Of a stretch of DNA of 64,000 nt, positions 35,265-44,538 are shown piece after piece. The notes beneath the pieces are model-generated. The model saw only the letters and a program-made list of their open reading frames with translations. It did no database searches and was not told where the DNA came from. Position 1 is the stretch's first letter; each line of letters opens with the position of its first letter. The position numbers and the translations under genes are program-made. Origin of the DNA: Paenibacillus_AA sp045062745 (GTDB taxonomy: Bacteria; Bacillota; Bacilli; Paenibacillales; NBRC-103111). The DNA lies in contig NZ_JBJGED010000002.1 of assembly GCF_045062745.1 (NCBI RefSeq), positions 358,930-422,929 of the forward strand. The letters are read 5' to 3'.

Positions 35265-37005
35265 GGTTGCCCTCCTCGGTATGCATGATGACCAGTTCCG
35301 CTTTCAGCCCGCCATACCGGCTGCGCGACGCGAACACCCCGCTCGCCTCTCCGAAGTGCAGCCGCAGCCGCCGACATACGTTTAAGATGCCGGTCGTCTC
35401 TCCCGAATGGACGGTGTCGGCCAGCTGCCGCCGCAGCTCCTGAAGCCGCTCGTCGGTCATCGACTCACCATCGTCCTCCACAGCTATACGCAGCTCCCGT
35501 TCAGCCGCCGTTATCGTGATGTACAGCACCCCGCCCTGCTCCTGGGATTCGAACGCATGCTCGAAGGCATTCTCCACGATCGGCTGAATGATCAGCTTGG
35601 GGACGGGCAGTGCCTTGAACCGGTCGGGCAAGCCGACCGCCTCCACGCGCATCCGGTTCGAGAACCGCACCCGCTGGATATCGCAGTAATCCATCGCATG
35701 CCGGTATTCCAGCTGCAGGGGGACCAGGCCCGTCCCGCTTCGCGTGATGAACTGATAGTAGCTGCCCAGCTTCTGGGCCAGGAACGACACGTTGTCTAGA
35801 TCGCCCGTCTTGCTCAGCCGGTAGATGTTGTAGAACCCGTTGTACAGAAAATGCGGGTTGATCTGCGATTGCAGTTGCTTCAGCTCCGCTTGACGAAGCG
35901 CCAGCTTTTGTTCGTAATTCTGCTGAATCGACCGGTCGAGCTTGGCCACCATCACTTCGAAGCTGCGGTACAAGTATAGGAACTCGTTGTCCCGCTTCGT
36001 CTGAATTGCTAGGTGCAGATTGTCGGTTTCCACCAGCTCGAATGATCGGATCAGTTTGTTCAGCGGACGGTGAATCATCCAATTCACGGAAAAGGCAAAC
36101 AGCAGGATCACCCCGACCGAGACGATCGACAGAGCTACGAGGCCGAGCAGGAACAACTTGAGCGGTCCGGTCACTTCGTCCTGGTCGTAATAGGCGCCGA
36201 GCGTCCAGCCGAGAGAGGAAATGCGTTTCGTGATGACCTGATAGCGCGTATTCCCCACTTGGATCACACCCGATTTCGGCTCCATTCCGAATAAAGCGGT
36301 TACAACCTGCTCGTCCATACGGGGTGAGATGCGTTGCGGAGGCTTGGCATCGTCCATAAGCAGCGTTCCGCTGCGACGCTCGTTCTGAATCGGCAGGTAC
36401 AAGGTCGCCTCCAGCTTTGTCTTGGACAACTCTATGTAGGAGACGATCGCCCCCCGGTTCATCGCTTCGATGAAGAACAGACGACCGTCCGACGCATACA
36501 TCGAGATATGGGGCTGCTGCGCCAGAAGTTGCTCGATCAATGGCCAATCCGTTCGCTCCGGCTGCGTCACCCCGTCGCGGGTGGAGATGACCCGCCCGAA
36601 CGACTTCACGTAGACACCGGCGTTCAGGACATATTCCGACGAATTCTGAATCGTGGTCAGCCGTTCGGCCACCTGACCCGCCAGCCGTACTTGCTCGTAT
36701 GGGTCGAGCGTAGTCGACAGGAAGCTGAGCCGCTGCAGGTCAGAATTGCTCCCGAATTGCAGCTGCTGGTTACGGATGAATGCCATCTGTCCGTCCAGCT
36801 GTTCGGCATAAAAGTTCACGTTCGAATCGATGGAAGTGGCGAATTGATGCCGGATGTACCTCAGCCCGACCGTATTGATCCACAAGCTCACCAAGTATAC
36901 CGGAATGATTAGCAACGTGAATACGATGACGACCCTTTGATATACATGCAGCTTGCTCCAAAGTCTCGTTCCTGCCATTGCGTTCCCGCCCCTGCCTTCG
37001 TCCAT
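35242..37005 (-). CDS. Sensor histidine kinase, YesM-like
   Basis: About 587 residues from the ATG at 37005 (AAGGGG ten bases before); starts at 37068 or 36978 are also possible. Two membrane helices flank an extracytoplasmic Cache-like domain (about 45-290). A HAMP domain follows, then a His_kinase domain with QINPHFLYNGFYNIY, where the His is phosphorylated, and an ATPase with IIQPIVENAFEHAF and the DDG-type motif VEDDGE. LytS/YesM-type kinases usually sense sugars or binding proteins. Overlaps the yesN-like gene, its likely partner. Confidence 0.92.
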   Translation of the reverse strand: MDEGRGGNAMAGTRLWSKLHVYQRVVIVFTLLIIPVYLVSLWINTVGLRYIRHQFATSIDSNVNFYAEQLDGQMAFIRNQQLQFGSNSDLQRLSFLSTTLDPYEQVRLAGQVAERLTTIQNSSEYVLNAGVYVKSFGRVISTRDGVTQPERTDWPLIEQLLAQQPHISMYASDGRLFFIEAMNRGAIVSYIELSKTKLEATLYLPIQNERRSGTLLMDDAKPPQRISPRMDEQVVTALFGMEPKSGVIQVGNTRYQVITKRISSLGWTLGAYYDQDEVTGPLKLFLLGLVALSIVSVGVILLFAFSVNWMIHRPLNKLIRSFELVETDNLHLAIQTKRDNEFLYLYRSFEVMVAKLDRSIQQNYEQKLALRQAELKQLQSQINPHFLYNGFYNIYRLSKTGDLDNVSFLAQKLGSYYQFITRSGTGLVPLQLEYRHAMDYCDIQRVRFSNRMRVEAVGLPDRFKALPVPKLIIQPIVENAFEHAFESQEQGGVLYITITAAERELRIAVEDDGESMTDERLQELRRQLADTVHSGETTGILNVCRRLRLHFGEASGVFASRSRYGGLKAELVIMHTEEGNHVQNVDR

Positions 37006-37120
37006 CCGTGTCGTTCCCCTTATCGTAGCCGGATTGAGCTTGCGTGTGCCACCGCGATTTGTTGACATCGTTCCGGTTTATTGTCTTAACAATTCCACAG
37101 GGCGACACTTAATCCTCCAC

Positions 37121-37153
37121 TAAAAGAAAAACCCTGGCCTCTCGGCCAGGGCA
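37121..37153 (-). terminator. Terminator of the efflux operon
   Basis: On the minus strand CCCTGGCC-GAGA-GGCCAGGG, a perfect 8 bp stem with a tetraloop, followed by TTTTTCTTTT. Confidence 0.92.
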
Positions 37154-37170
37154 AGTTTCAGCATTCCGGA

Positions 37171-39801
37171 TTACTGCGATTGCTTCGACATCAGGGACGT
37201 GCCGAGCAGTCGGAGCGCCCCTTCGAATTTCTCGTAAATGTACACCCGCGGGAACGACAGATGCACGATGTCATTCCCCGTCACGTCCACAACCAGATTG
37301 ACGTCGCCGTTCGAGAGAGAGCCGGCGCCTTCGAACGGAAGGTCCCAAGCTTTCATCAGCGTGTCGTTCAAGTCCCGCAACTCGATCACAAGGCTGCGGT
37401 TTTTGTTCCCTCCGATGGTAGGTGCCGTCTTGGCCATGTTGTACTTGAGGTCCAGCTCATAACGGTTTATGTTCGCGGCGCTCGGCAGCTTGAACGCCAG
37501 CACATCCGTGAACTGGACGGTATACGGATACAGGTCCACCGTGCCCAGATTGTATGACACGTTGTCGTCAAGGTTTTGAACCGTCGACGAGGACATATAC
37601 GTGCCGAGGTGGGCGACCGGTACATCAAGCGTACCAGGCAAGTTGGCCAGACTGTAGCGATGCACGCTCGTCATGGCGGTGTCGTCCAGCTTCTGGCCGA
37701 ACACGAGCGTGTACCCGCTCCAGTCGTTCGAGACCGTATCCGGCAGCGTCACCCAGAGCGTGCTCAGCGCGGCGCAGCCGTTGCAGAGCCGGCCGGTCTC
37801 CTCGGTGACCTTCGTCGTCCAGATCAAACCGTCCGGACCTTCGAAGTAGCCGGTGTAGGGCACGATGCTCCCTACCCGCTTCTCTTTGCCAGTCTGCAGA
37901 AGGCGCACGGCCAACATCTTCTGCGTGCCCAGAGTGAACACGCGGGCATCTACGATTTTTCCGTCGGATTGACGGCCTTGGTCGGTAATGCTCCATGCCG
38001 TCTCCTTCTGAATCGACGGGATGCCGTCATCGCTCTTGAGCGAGAACGAGATGCGGGCCCATTCCTGGGAAGGGGTCACGGTCGTATTCGCCGCCGCGTT
38101 CGTCGTGTTCGTCGTGCCCGACGCTCCGCTCGTGGTGCCGCTGTTGCCGGTTGTCCCATTCCCGTTCCCCGAGTTCGAGTTCGTCTGCAGCGTACCTTCG
38201 CCCAAGAAGATGATGCCTTCTTCCGCTTCCAGCGAGTAAGGAATTTTGCTGTACAAATAAACGGTCGTGCTCTCCGATGGATTGAGGTAGGAGGACGTTT
38301 GCAAGCGGATCGCCTTCCCTTTCACCTCGAAGTCGCCGAGCGCGATTCCGCCGTACAGGGCCGGCAGCGTTGCGATCGTGCTCGATTCGTTGCGGACCGA
38401 GATCTCGCTCAAGATAACGTCATCGCTCTCAAGCGTGAGCCGCTGCGTCCGCTTCAATTCTATTGCGAGCGGTCCCGCAGACGTATTGACGCGGAACACG
38501 GTACCCGCCCCAGGTGTGGACAAAGGAGATGCGCCGCTCAAGTTGACGTGCAAGATGGGCTGAACGACCGTCGTGTTGGCCGTCGTCCCGGCTTTTTTCT
38601 CCGACAGGACGAAATTCACGTCCGCAATGTCCACACCGGCCGGCAGCGTCGCCGTGAACAGGAACGTCTGACTGTCCTTCGGCGAAATATAGGCGGAGGC
38701 CGAGGCCGGATCCACCGACGCGACGGACAGCCCGCTGGAATTCAGCTGGAATGCGCCCGTCAGCTTTGGCGCATTGACGACCGACTTGCCGTTGTTCGTC
38801 AGTTTGATCGTCGTCTCTACGGCAACGCCGTCGCTTAGCGGCGCATAGCTCGTACTTACGATCGTTAGGTCCAGGCCGTTCGGATTGGCCGCCGGGTACT
38901 CCCGAGTCTGGCCGGCGACGGCAGGCGTCGGATCCGAGATGGACAAGGTCCCGATCAGATTGGATGTCGTAGTCTGCTTGTTGATGAACTGCACCGAGAA
39001 TGGATCTTCCGTGAACGTTCCGCCGACCGGCGCTTGCAGCGTTATCTTGACCGGCTGGTGCGGGAGCAGCGTATCGACACCGGCCATGGCGGTCGCCGAT
39101 ACGGTGAGTCCGTGTGCATCGACGAGCTGATACGTAAGCGCGGCCGGCAGCTTGAACCCGGTCGAACCCAGATTCTCGACGCGCAGGTCGACATACATCG
39201 TCCAGGCGCCGTCCTTGACCACCTTCGTCCCGCCGATCGGTTGGAAGGAGACGGAAGCGTCGTCCGGCAGCGCGGTGTCCACCTCGTCCATGTTGAGAAT
39301 AACCGCTTGCTTCGTCACAGGTTGATCGGCTGCGGCGACCGCGATCGACAGCGAGCCGATGTCGCGCATGTAGTCCGCTTCTTTCGCATCCCAGGCGAAC
39401 AGGACGACGGACAGATCGTCCACCTTAAGTCCGGCGGCAATGTTGCTGGAATACTTGAACGGCTGCGTCTTGTGCGGCTGGACGCGGGCCGTCGTCTTCT
39501 CGCTCAGTTGAGCGGAGTAGCTGTTGCCTGCGGTGTCGGACACTCGAACGCCGTAAGCGTTGAAATCGATGGACGCCTCGCTGTCGTTAGCCAGATTGAC
39601 CGTGAATCGAAGTGTCTGCGAGTCGGTTGCGGCCGACAGCATGACGTCCTGCAGGGAGAAATGGACCGTATCGCTCAGGTAGACGGCTTCCTTAGCCGCT
39701 TGGGCCGGGACGGACCATAGGGGGGCGAGGACTAGGCTGAGCAAGGCAAGCAGGACCGCTAGCGTATAAGGGCGACGTCGGGTGCGGTGATAAGTACGCA
39801 T
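37171..39801 (-). CDS. Large secreted protein of unknown function, downstream of the efflux genes
   Basis: 876 residues from the ATG at 39801 with GGAGG eight bases before it. A classic signal peptide, cleaved near AQA-AKE (about residue 36), so it is exported and, lacking a lipobox or sorting motif, released or held by the wall. The body is beta-rich with recurring clauses such as TLRFTVNLAN, VETTIKLTNNG and DVNFVLSEKKAG, which suggest several Ig-like or CARDB-like domains, and a Thr/Asn/Gly linker near residue 555 (NSGNGNGTTGNSG). I do not recognise a named family. Last gene of the operon, 31 bases after the permease. Confidence 0.8.
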   Translation of the reverse strand: MRTYHRTRRRPYTLAVLLALLSLVLAPLWSVPAQAAKEAVYLSDTVHFSLQDVMLSAATDSQTLRFTVNLANDSEASIDFNAYGVRVSDTAGNSYSAQLSEKTTARVQPHKTQPFKYSSNIAAGLKVDDLSVVLFAWDAKEADYMRDIGSLSIAVAAADQPVTKQAVILNMDEVDTALPDDASVSFQPIGGTKVVKDGAWTMYVDLRVENLGSTGFKLPAALTYQLVDAHGLTVSATAMAGVDTLLPHQPVKITLQAPVGGTFTEDPFSVQFINKQTTTSNLIGTLSISDPTPAVAGQTREYPAANPNGLDLTIVSTSYAPLSDGVAVETTIKLTNNGKSVVNAPKLTGAFQLNSSGLSVASVDPASASAYISPKDSQTFLFTATLPAGVDIADVNFVLSEKKAGTTANTTVVQPILHVNLSGASPLSTPGAGTVFRVNTSAGPLAIELKRTQRLTLESDDVILSEISVRNESSTIATLPALYGGIALGDFEVKGKAIRLQTSSYLNPSESTTVYLYSKIPYSLEAEEGIIFLGEGTLQTNSNSGNGNGTTGNSGTTSGASGTTNTTNAAANTTVTPSQEWARISFSLKSDDGIPSIQKETAWSITDQGRQSDGKIVDARVFTLGTQKMLAVRLLQTGKEKRVGSIVPYTGYFEGPDGLIWTTKVTEETGRLCNGCAALSTLWVTLPDTVSNDWSGYTLVFGQKLDDTAMTSVHRYSLANLPGTLDVPVAHLGTYMSSSTVQNLDDNVSYNLGTVDLYPYTVQFTDVLAFKLPSAANINRYELDLKYNMAKTAPTIGGNKNRSLVIELRDLNDTLMKAWDLPFEGAGSLSNGDVNLVVDVTGNDIVHLSFPRVYIYEKFEGALRLLGTSLMSKQSQ

Positions 39802-39832
39802 GGTTCGACCTCCTATGTGTCTGAAATATCGT

Positions 39833-41011
39833 TTAGTCAAATCGCAAAGCATCGATCGGCCTCAGCTTGGACGCTTTGTTCGCCGGATACAGCCCGAAGA
39901 CGATGCCGACCAGCGCGGAGAACAGGAATGCATAAATACTGATGTCTACGGAAATCAAGGTCGGCTGATCGGGATTGAAGGCAGGCCATGCGAGCGCCAG
40001 ACCGATACCGAACAGGAGGCCGATCAGTCCTCCGATGCCGCTGATCACCCCGGCCTCGACGAGGAATTGGAACAGAATGTTCCTTCGCTTCGCCCCGATC
40101 GACTTGCGGATCCCGATCTCCCTCGTCCGTTCGCTCACCGTCACGAGCATAATGTTCATAATCCCGATCCCGCCGACGAGGAGCGAGATGCAGGCAACGC
40201 TGACCAGCTGTTTCGTCAGCGTATTGCTCGTCGCGGTCCGCGCCTTCAGCAGCTCATCCTGGTTCACGAGCTGGAATCCGGTATCGCTCTTGAACTTGTA
40301 CGTCAAATATTGCTTCATCGTATCCTGCGCCACGTAGATGTCGTCCTTCGTCGGCGCTTCGATATAGGTCGTGCGGATCGTGCCGAGCTTGAATTGGCGC
40401 CTTGCCGTCTCGAGCGGCACCATAATCATGCTGTCGATGGAAGTGCCGCTCACGTTTTGCCCTTTTTCCTTCAACCGGCCGACGACCGTGAAGACGATCC
40501 CGTCAATATTGATCTGCTCGCCCACCGGATCGAGGAAGCCGAAAAACTTCTTCGACACTTCGCTGCCGAGTACGGCGACATTCGCTCTTAACTCGAGGTC
40601 CGCTTCGGACAGAAACCGCCCCGTATCGATCTGCGCCTTCACCACAGCGGCGTACCGGTCGTTCGTGCCGATCATCGTGTACTTCTCCTGAGTTCGGTCA
40701 AACTTGACGTTCGAGTTCGGCTTCAGGATCGTAGGCGCGATCGTATCGATCTCCGGCAGCCCCTCCAGCTTCATCAGCTCGTTGTAGTCGAGCTGGGTGG
40801 CCCGGCCGTTGCCGTTCACATTCACCACGAGCATATTCGTGCCCAGGTTCTCGTACTGCTTGGCAATCTCGGCGGAGGTGCCGCGTCCGATGGCGACGAG
40901 CGTCACGACCGAGGCAACGCCGATAATGACGCCCAGCATCGTGAGGATGGTGCGCAGCGGATTGGAGAGCACCGTGCGCATCGCCATCCCGATCAGTTCG
41001 CCTAGCCTCAT
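39833..41011 (-). CDS. MacB/YknZ-like ABC transporter permease (FtsX fold)
   Basis: 392 residues. Four helices: one at about 20-45, then an extracytoplasmic MacB_PCD domain (about 50-260), then three helices near the C-terminus, with LVTVSERTREIGIRKSIGAKRRNI, the diagnostic MacB cytoplasmic loop (second half EIGIRKSIGAKRRNILFQFL). Mechanotransmission permeases of this kind do not import through the membrane but drive export of peptides or drugs with an adaptor. Overlaps the ATPase gene by four bases. Closest described relative is Bacillus YknZ. Confidence 0.93.
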   Translation of the reverse strand: MRLGELIGMAMRTVLSNPLRTILTMLGVIIGVASVVTLVAIGRGTSAEIAKQYENLGTNMLVVNVNGNGRATQLDYNELMKLEGLPEIDTIAPTILKPNSNVKFDRTQEKYTMIGTNDRYAAVVKAQIDTGRFLSEADLELRANVAVLGSEVSKKFFGFLDPVGEQINIDGIVFTVVGRLKEKGQNVSGTSIDSMIMVPLETARRQFKLGTIRTTYIEAPTKDDIYVAQDTMKQYLTYKFKSDTGFQLVNQDELLKARTATSNTLTKQLVSVACISLLVGGIGIMNIMLVTVSERTREIGIRKSIGAKRRNILFQFLVEAGVISGIGGLIGLLFGIGLALAWPAFNPDQPTLISVDISIYAFLFSALVGIVFGLYPANKASKLRPIDALRFD

Positions 41012-41730
41012 GCGTGCACCGCCTCTTGGACATCCTTCGCGACGCCGGGGTCGCGGCGATGATCGCTAATGATGCTGCCGTCCCGCAGCGCCACGACTCG
41101 CTTCGCATGGTCGGCGATGTGATGATCGTGCGTGATAAGGACGATCGTGTTGCCTTCCTCATTCAAACGCAGCACGAGCTCCAGCACCTCTTCCCCCGTC
41201 TTCGAGTCGAGCGCGCCCGTCGGCTCGTCGGCGAGAATGAGCGACGGCGAGATGGCGAGCGCGCGCGCGATCGCGACGCGCTGCTGCTGCCCGCCGGACA
41301 GCTCGCTCGGCTTGTGATGCCCGCGCGACCCCATCCCGAGCTGCTCCAGCATGAGCTGGGCGCGCTCCCGCCGCTCGCGCTTGCTGAAGCCGGCGTAGAT
41401 CATCGGCAGCTCGACATTCTCGAGCGCGTTCAGCCGGGGCAGCAGATTGAACTGCTGGAAGATGAAGCCGATCTTCTGATTGCGCAGCTGCGCGAGCTGG
41501 TTATCCGACATTTTCTCAGTGGCTACGCCGTCCAATGTATACGTGCCGGAAGTGGGAGCATCCAAGAGGCCGATCGTATTCATGAGGGTCGATTTGCCCG
41601 AGCCGCTCGGTCCGATGATGGCGACGAACTCGCCTTTGGCCACATTCAAGCTAAGTCCCTTCAGCACGTGAAGCTCTTCGCCGCCGCGATGGTATACTTT
41701 CGTTATGTTCTGGATCTGGATCATATCCAT
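41008..41730 (-). CDS. MacB/YknY-like ABC transporter ATP-binding protein
   Basis: 240 residues. Walker A GPSGSGKST, Q-loop IGFIFQQFNLLPRL, signature ELSGGQQQRVAIARAL, Walker B LILADEPTGALDSKTGEEVL, and switch His in VLITHDHHIA. The LDSKTG D-loop is typical of the LolD/MacB/YknY type. Energises the permease encoded next, with which it overlaps, and lies 21 bases after the adaptor gene. Confidence 0.95.
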   Translation of the reverse strand: MDMIQIQNITKVYHRGGEELHVLKGLSLNVAKGEFVAIIGPSGSGKSTLMNTIGLLDAPTSGTYTLDGVATEKMSDNQLAQLRNQKIGFIFQQFNLLPRLNALENVELPMIYAGFSKRERRERAQLMLEQLGMGSRGHHKPSELSGGQQQRVAIARALAISPSLILADEPTGALDSKTGEEVLELVLRLNEEGNTIVLITHDHHIADHAKRVVALRDGSIISDHRRDPGVAKDVQEAVHA

Positions 41731-41751
41731 GGCTGCTCCTCCTTCCCTACC

Positions 41752-43569
41752 TTACCTGCCCGCGCCGCCTCCAGCGTTGCCGCCTCCTCCGCCGCCGTTC
41801 ACCCGCTGAGCACCGCCGCCGGCATTGCCGCCGCCTGCGTTGCCGCCTCCAGCGTTGCCTCCAACGTTGCCGCCCCCGCCGCCAGCCCCACCGCCGCCTT
41901 GCTGGAACTGTTGCCGCAGCTGGTTGATCTGCTCTTGCGTCAGGGCACCGCCCTGGCCTGCAGCCCCGCCTGCGCCTTGCTGGAACTGCTGGCGGAGCTT
42001 ATCGATCTCCTGCTGGCTCATATCCGACGTTTTCTTAGGCAGCGGGATCAGAACCTTGTCGCCTTCCTTCAAGCCTTCCGTCACTTCGACTTCCGTCTTG
42101 CTGCGAATGCCGATCCGGATCTCCTGCTCGACTACGCTGCCGTCCGGCTTCTTCAGGGAGACGAGCCGCTTGCCCTGCTGCTGCTGGAGCGCTTCGTTCG
42201 GGATCGTGATGATGCCTTTCTTGTCCTGGATCAAAATTTCGCCGGTAGCGGTCATGCCGTATTTCAACTGGGCTGCGTTCTTCACCGTTAAGACCACGTC
42301 ATAGAACGTAACGCCGTTCGTCGTCGTACCTACGGTCGACACTTGGCTGACTTCCCCTTCGAAGGCGCGGTTCGGGATCGAATCTACCTTGACCTCCGCC
42401 TTCATCCCGGCCCGGATGTTAGGCAGATCGAGCTCATCGACCTGAATCGGCAGCTGCATCGTATTCATGCTGGCGACCGCGCCGAGCTGGGCATTCGCCG
42501 CGATCTTGGACCCGGGTACATAGCTCGCGAGTACGTTCGCCTTCTTGTTCACGAAGTCGGTGGAGAACACCCCGTCGAACGGAGCCGTCACCTTCAGCGC
42601 CTTCACACGCTCGACCAGGTCGTCCACCGAAATTTTCTGGAGGTCGATGGCCGACTGCTTGGCGGCAATATCGTCCTTGAGCGTATCGTTCGTGATCTTG
42701 GCGATGATGTCTCCCGTGTATACGTAAGAGCCGGTTTTGAAATTCAGCGTATTGATCGTTCCGGGCACATTGGCGAGTACGGAAACGACTTTGCTGTAAC
42801 GGAGGGTGCCGGAATCCTTTGAATCCACCTTGCGGCCGTTCAAGGTCACGCTGCCCTTCGCCTTCATGTTCGCTTCCATCGTCGCATCATTCTGGATCGA
42901 GATCTCGACGTCGATCATCTTGCCGCCCTTGCCGTCGCCGCGCGGATCTTTGCCGATCGACACGATCGAGCCGGGCTTCGTCAGCATGAACCCGTCGATG
43001 GACAGGTCCACGTCCGTGCCGGGCTGGAACTGCACCGCATCCTCCAAGGCGAACGGAATCGTTACCAGCAGCACCGAATTGTCGGAGATCGTGCCGATCA
43101 GCGAATTTTTCGTCAGTGTTGCGCCGACTTCCATTTTGTCCGCCAGCGTGAACTTGCCGTTGATCGCCGCGCGGGTCGTGAGCGCCTCCATCTGTGCGTT
43201 CAGGTCGCTCAGATCCCGCTGCAGCTGGGACAGCGTCGTCTGGGCCCGCGACAAGTTGTTCTCCAGCGTCGGATTGCTGATCTCGAACAGCAGCTCGCCG
43301 GTTTTCACTTCCTTGTTGCGGGTCAGATTCATCGTCTTGATCGTGCCATCCGTCGGCGCGATGATGTTCTGTGAGTCTTTCGGCTCCAGCTGGGATGTGC
43401 CGGATACCGAGAAGCGGATATCGCTTTTCTTCGCTTCCACCACAACTTCTTTTTTCGCTTCCTCGGCGCTGCTCTTGTCGCCTTGGGCGAAGTAATAGTA
43501 AGCAGACCCGCCGCCTATCACGAGAACGGCCAAACTCCAGATTAACGTTTTGCTGCGTAACCAGCGCAT
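41752..43569 (-). CDS. Membrane-fusion adaptor, YknX/MacA-like, with Gly/Asn/Gln-rich tail
   Basis: 605 residues. An N-terminal membrane anchor (about 8-26), then barrel-sandwich and helical hairpin elements (NLSRAQTTLSQLQRDLSDLN) and beta-barrel domains typical of HlyD/MacA/YknX. Two biotinyl-lipoyl-like halves are seen: TDGTIKTMNLTRNKEVKTGE and VPGTINTLNFKTGSYVYTGD. At about 415 residues before the tail it is of normal length. The C-terminal 90 residues hold two copies of LRQQFQQG separated by Gly-rich spacers, then GGN/AGGG repeats; their role is unknown. Links the YknYZ-like transporter to the wall side. Confidence 0.92.
   Translation of the reverse strand: MRWLRSKTLIWSLAVLVIGGGSAYYYFAQGDKSSAEEAKKEVVVEAKKSDIRFSVSGTSQLEPKDSQNIIAPTDGTIKTMNLTRNKEVKTGELLFEISNPTLENNLSRAQTTLSQLQRDLSDLNAQMEALTTRAAINGKFTLADKMEVGATLTKNSLIGTISDNSVLLVTIPFALEDAVQFQPGTDVDLSIDGFMLTKPGSIVSIGKDPRGDGKGGKMIDVEISIQNDATMEANMKAKGSVTLNGRKVDSKDSGTLRYSKVVSVLANVPGTINTLNFKTGSYVYTGDIIAKITNDTLKDDIAAKQSAIDLQKISVDDLVERVKALKVTAPFDGVFSTDFVNKKANVLASYVPGSKIAANAQLGAVASMNTMQLPIQVDELDLPNIRAGMKAEVKVDSIPNRAFEGEVSQVSTVGTTTNGVTFYDVVLTVKNAAQLKYGMTATGEILIQDKKGIITIPNEALQQQQGKRLVSLKKPDGSVVEQEIRIGIRSKTEVEVTEGLKEGDKVLIPLPKKTSDMSQQEIDKLRQQFQQGAGGAAGQGGALTQEQINQLRQQFQQGGGGAGGGGGNVGGNAGGGNAGGGNAGGGAQRVNGGGGGGNAGGGAGR
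41760..41935 (-). repeat. Gly/Asn-coding short tandem repeats in the adaptor gene
   Basis: Repeats such as GCGTTGCCGCCTCC recur every 9-15 bases on the plus strand and encode the GGGNAGGGN tail. In-frame slippage would change tail length without breaking the gene. Confidence 0.7.
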
Positions 43570-43584
43570 CCTGCTACCTCCTAA

Positions 43585-44253
43585 TTAAGAATTGAAGCTT
43601 GCGGCGTCCAGCTTGCTCTGGAGCAGCTCGACCAGCTGCTGCTCCACGTTCTTGTCCCGGTCCAAATCCCACGGAGGCGGTTCCCCGACCCGTGTCGGAC
43701 GCGGCTCCTGGCCGGCCCCATCCCCATTCCCATGCACTTCTAGGTTCCTTCGCTCCTCGAGCTCCCTCGCGATCGCGGCCCGCTGCTCCTCGGTGAGCGG
43801 CGGTCCGGGCGGCGGTCCGGGACTGCGCGACATGGCGGCGGCTCGCCTCTTCATACGTGCGCTAACATCCTCGTAGTAGCTTTGCTGCCTGGCGTCCAGA
43901 GCGGCGAGCAGAAGCTTGCGGTCCGCCTGGGACAGCTCGCCGTGCGCGATGGTCGCATTCACGACCGGCAATATTCGCTCCGCCTGCTGCCGCGAGATTT
44001 GCAGCTCCACCCGCTTGTCCATCTCAAGCAGCGAGATGAACACAATGACGAGCTGCCGCTCGGACGTGCTCTGCAGCGGCTCCGCCGACGAGGCGCCCCG
44101 CACGGTACCGCTCACGTCGCCGGGCATAGCTCCCGGCTCCCCGGGATCGCCTCGGACCCGATCCTTCTGGGCGCAGCCGAGCAGCATACCTGTCAGGAGC
44201 GATCCGGCGAGCACGGTGGAACATATACGGTTGAACCGCTCTCTACTCCTCAC
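43585..44253 (-). CDS. Small lipoprotein with an LTxxQ-like motif, first gene of the efflux operon
   Basis: 222 residues from the GTG at 44253, which has GGGGGAG seven bases before it; upstream in-frame ATG at 44340 would add a non-signal sequence. Signal peptide with lipobox LLGC (Cys24). The mature part is helical and charged, ISRQQAERILPVVNATI then ALDARQQSYYEDV, and has LTEEQRAAIARELEERR, an LTxxQ motif like those of Spy/CpxP periplasmic chaperones. This likeness is short and could be chance. It lies 15 bases before the adaptor gene, so a helper role in efflux is likely. Confidence 0.78.
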   Translation of the reverse strand: MRSRERFNRICSTVLAGSLLTGMLLGCAQKDRVRGDPGEPGAMPGDVSGTVRGASSAEPLQSTSERQLVIVFISLLEMDKRVELQISRQQAERILPVVNATIAHGELSQADRKLLLAALDARQQSYYEDVSARMKRRAAAMSRSPGPPPGPPLTEEQRAAIARELEERRNLEVHGNGDGAGQEPRPTRVGEPPPWDLDRDKNVEQQLVELLQSKLDAASFNS

Positions 44254-44300
44254 CTTGCCTCTCCCCCAATCCCAGTCGCATGAAGGATCGATTGGCCGCT

Positions 44301-44385
44301 TGCGAATTGTGCAAATGCCTTCGGCACCAGAATAGGGCAAAATCTTGATGAAAGCGTGTGCGAATTGTAAAAAAAGTGTGAAAAT
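44301..44385. promoter_or_regulatory. Direct repeats in the divergent efflux/phosphoesterase region
   Basis: TGCGAATTGT occurs at 44301-44310 and 44359-44368. Overlapping the second copy, GTGTGNNAAT occurs at 44356 and 44376, 20 bases apart. The region lies upstream of the efflux operon. These could bind a response regulator such as the OmpR-type one encoded at 46961-47698; no direct evidence. Confidence 0.35.
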
Positions 44386-44472
44386 GCGACATCACCCATG
44401 ACTTCGGTCGGTACATGGGCAATGCGCAATCTCAGCTTGCAAAAAATAAGCGGAACCCGAGAAACGGATGAC

Positions 44473-44501
44473 TTGACTCCAGGCATTGGATGCCCTATCA
44501 T
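44473..44501 (+). promoter_or_regulatory. Sigma-A promoter of the metallophosphoesterase gene
   Basis: TTGACT, 17 bases, TATCAT, 38 bases upstream of the chosen ATG. This promoter rules out the in-frame starts further left. Confidence 0.65.
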
Positions 44502-44538
44502 CGGTGGTAATTTTTACATGGGAAGGGGAATCATAACC

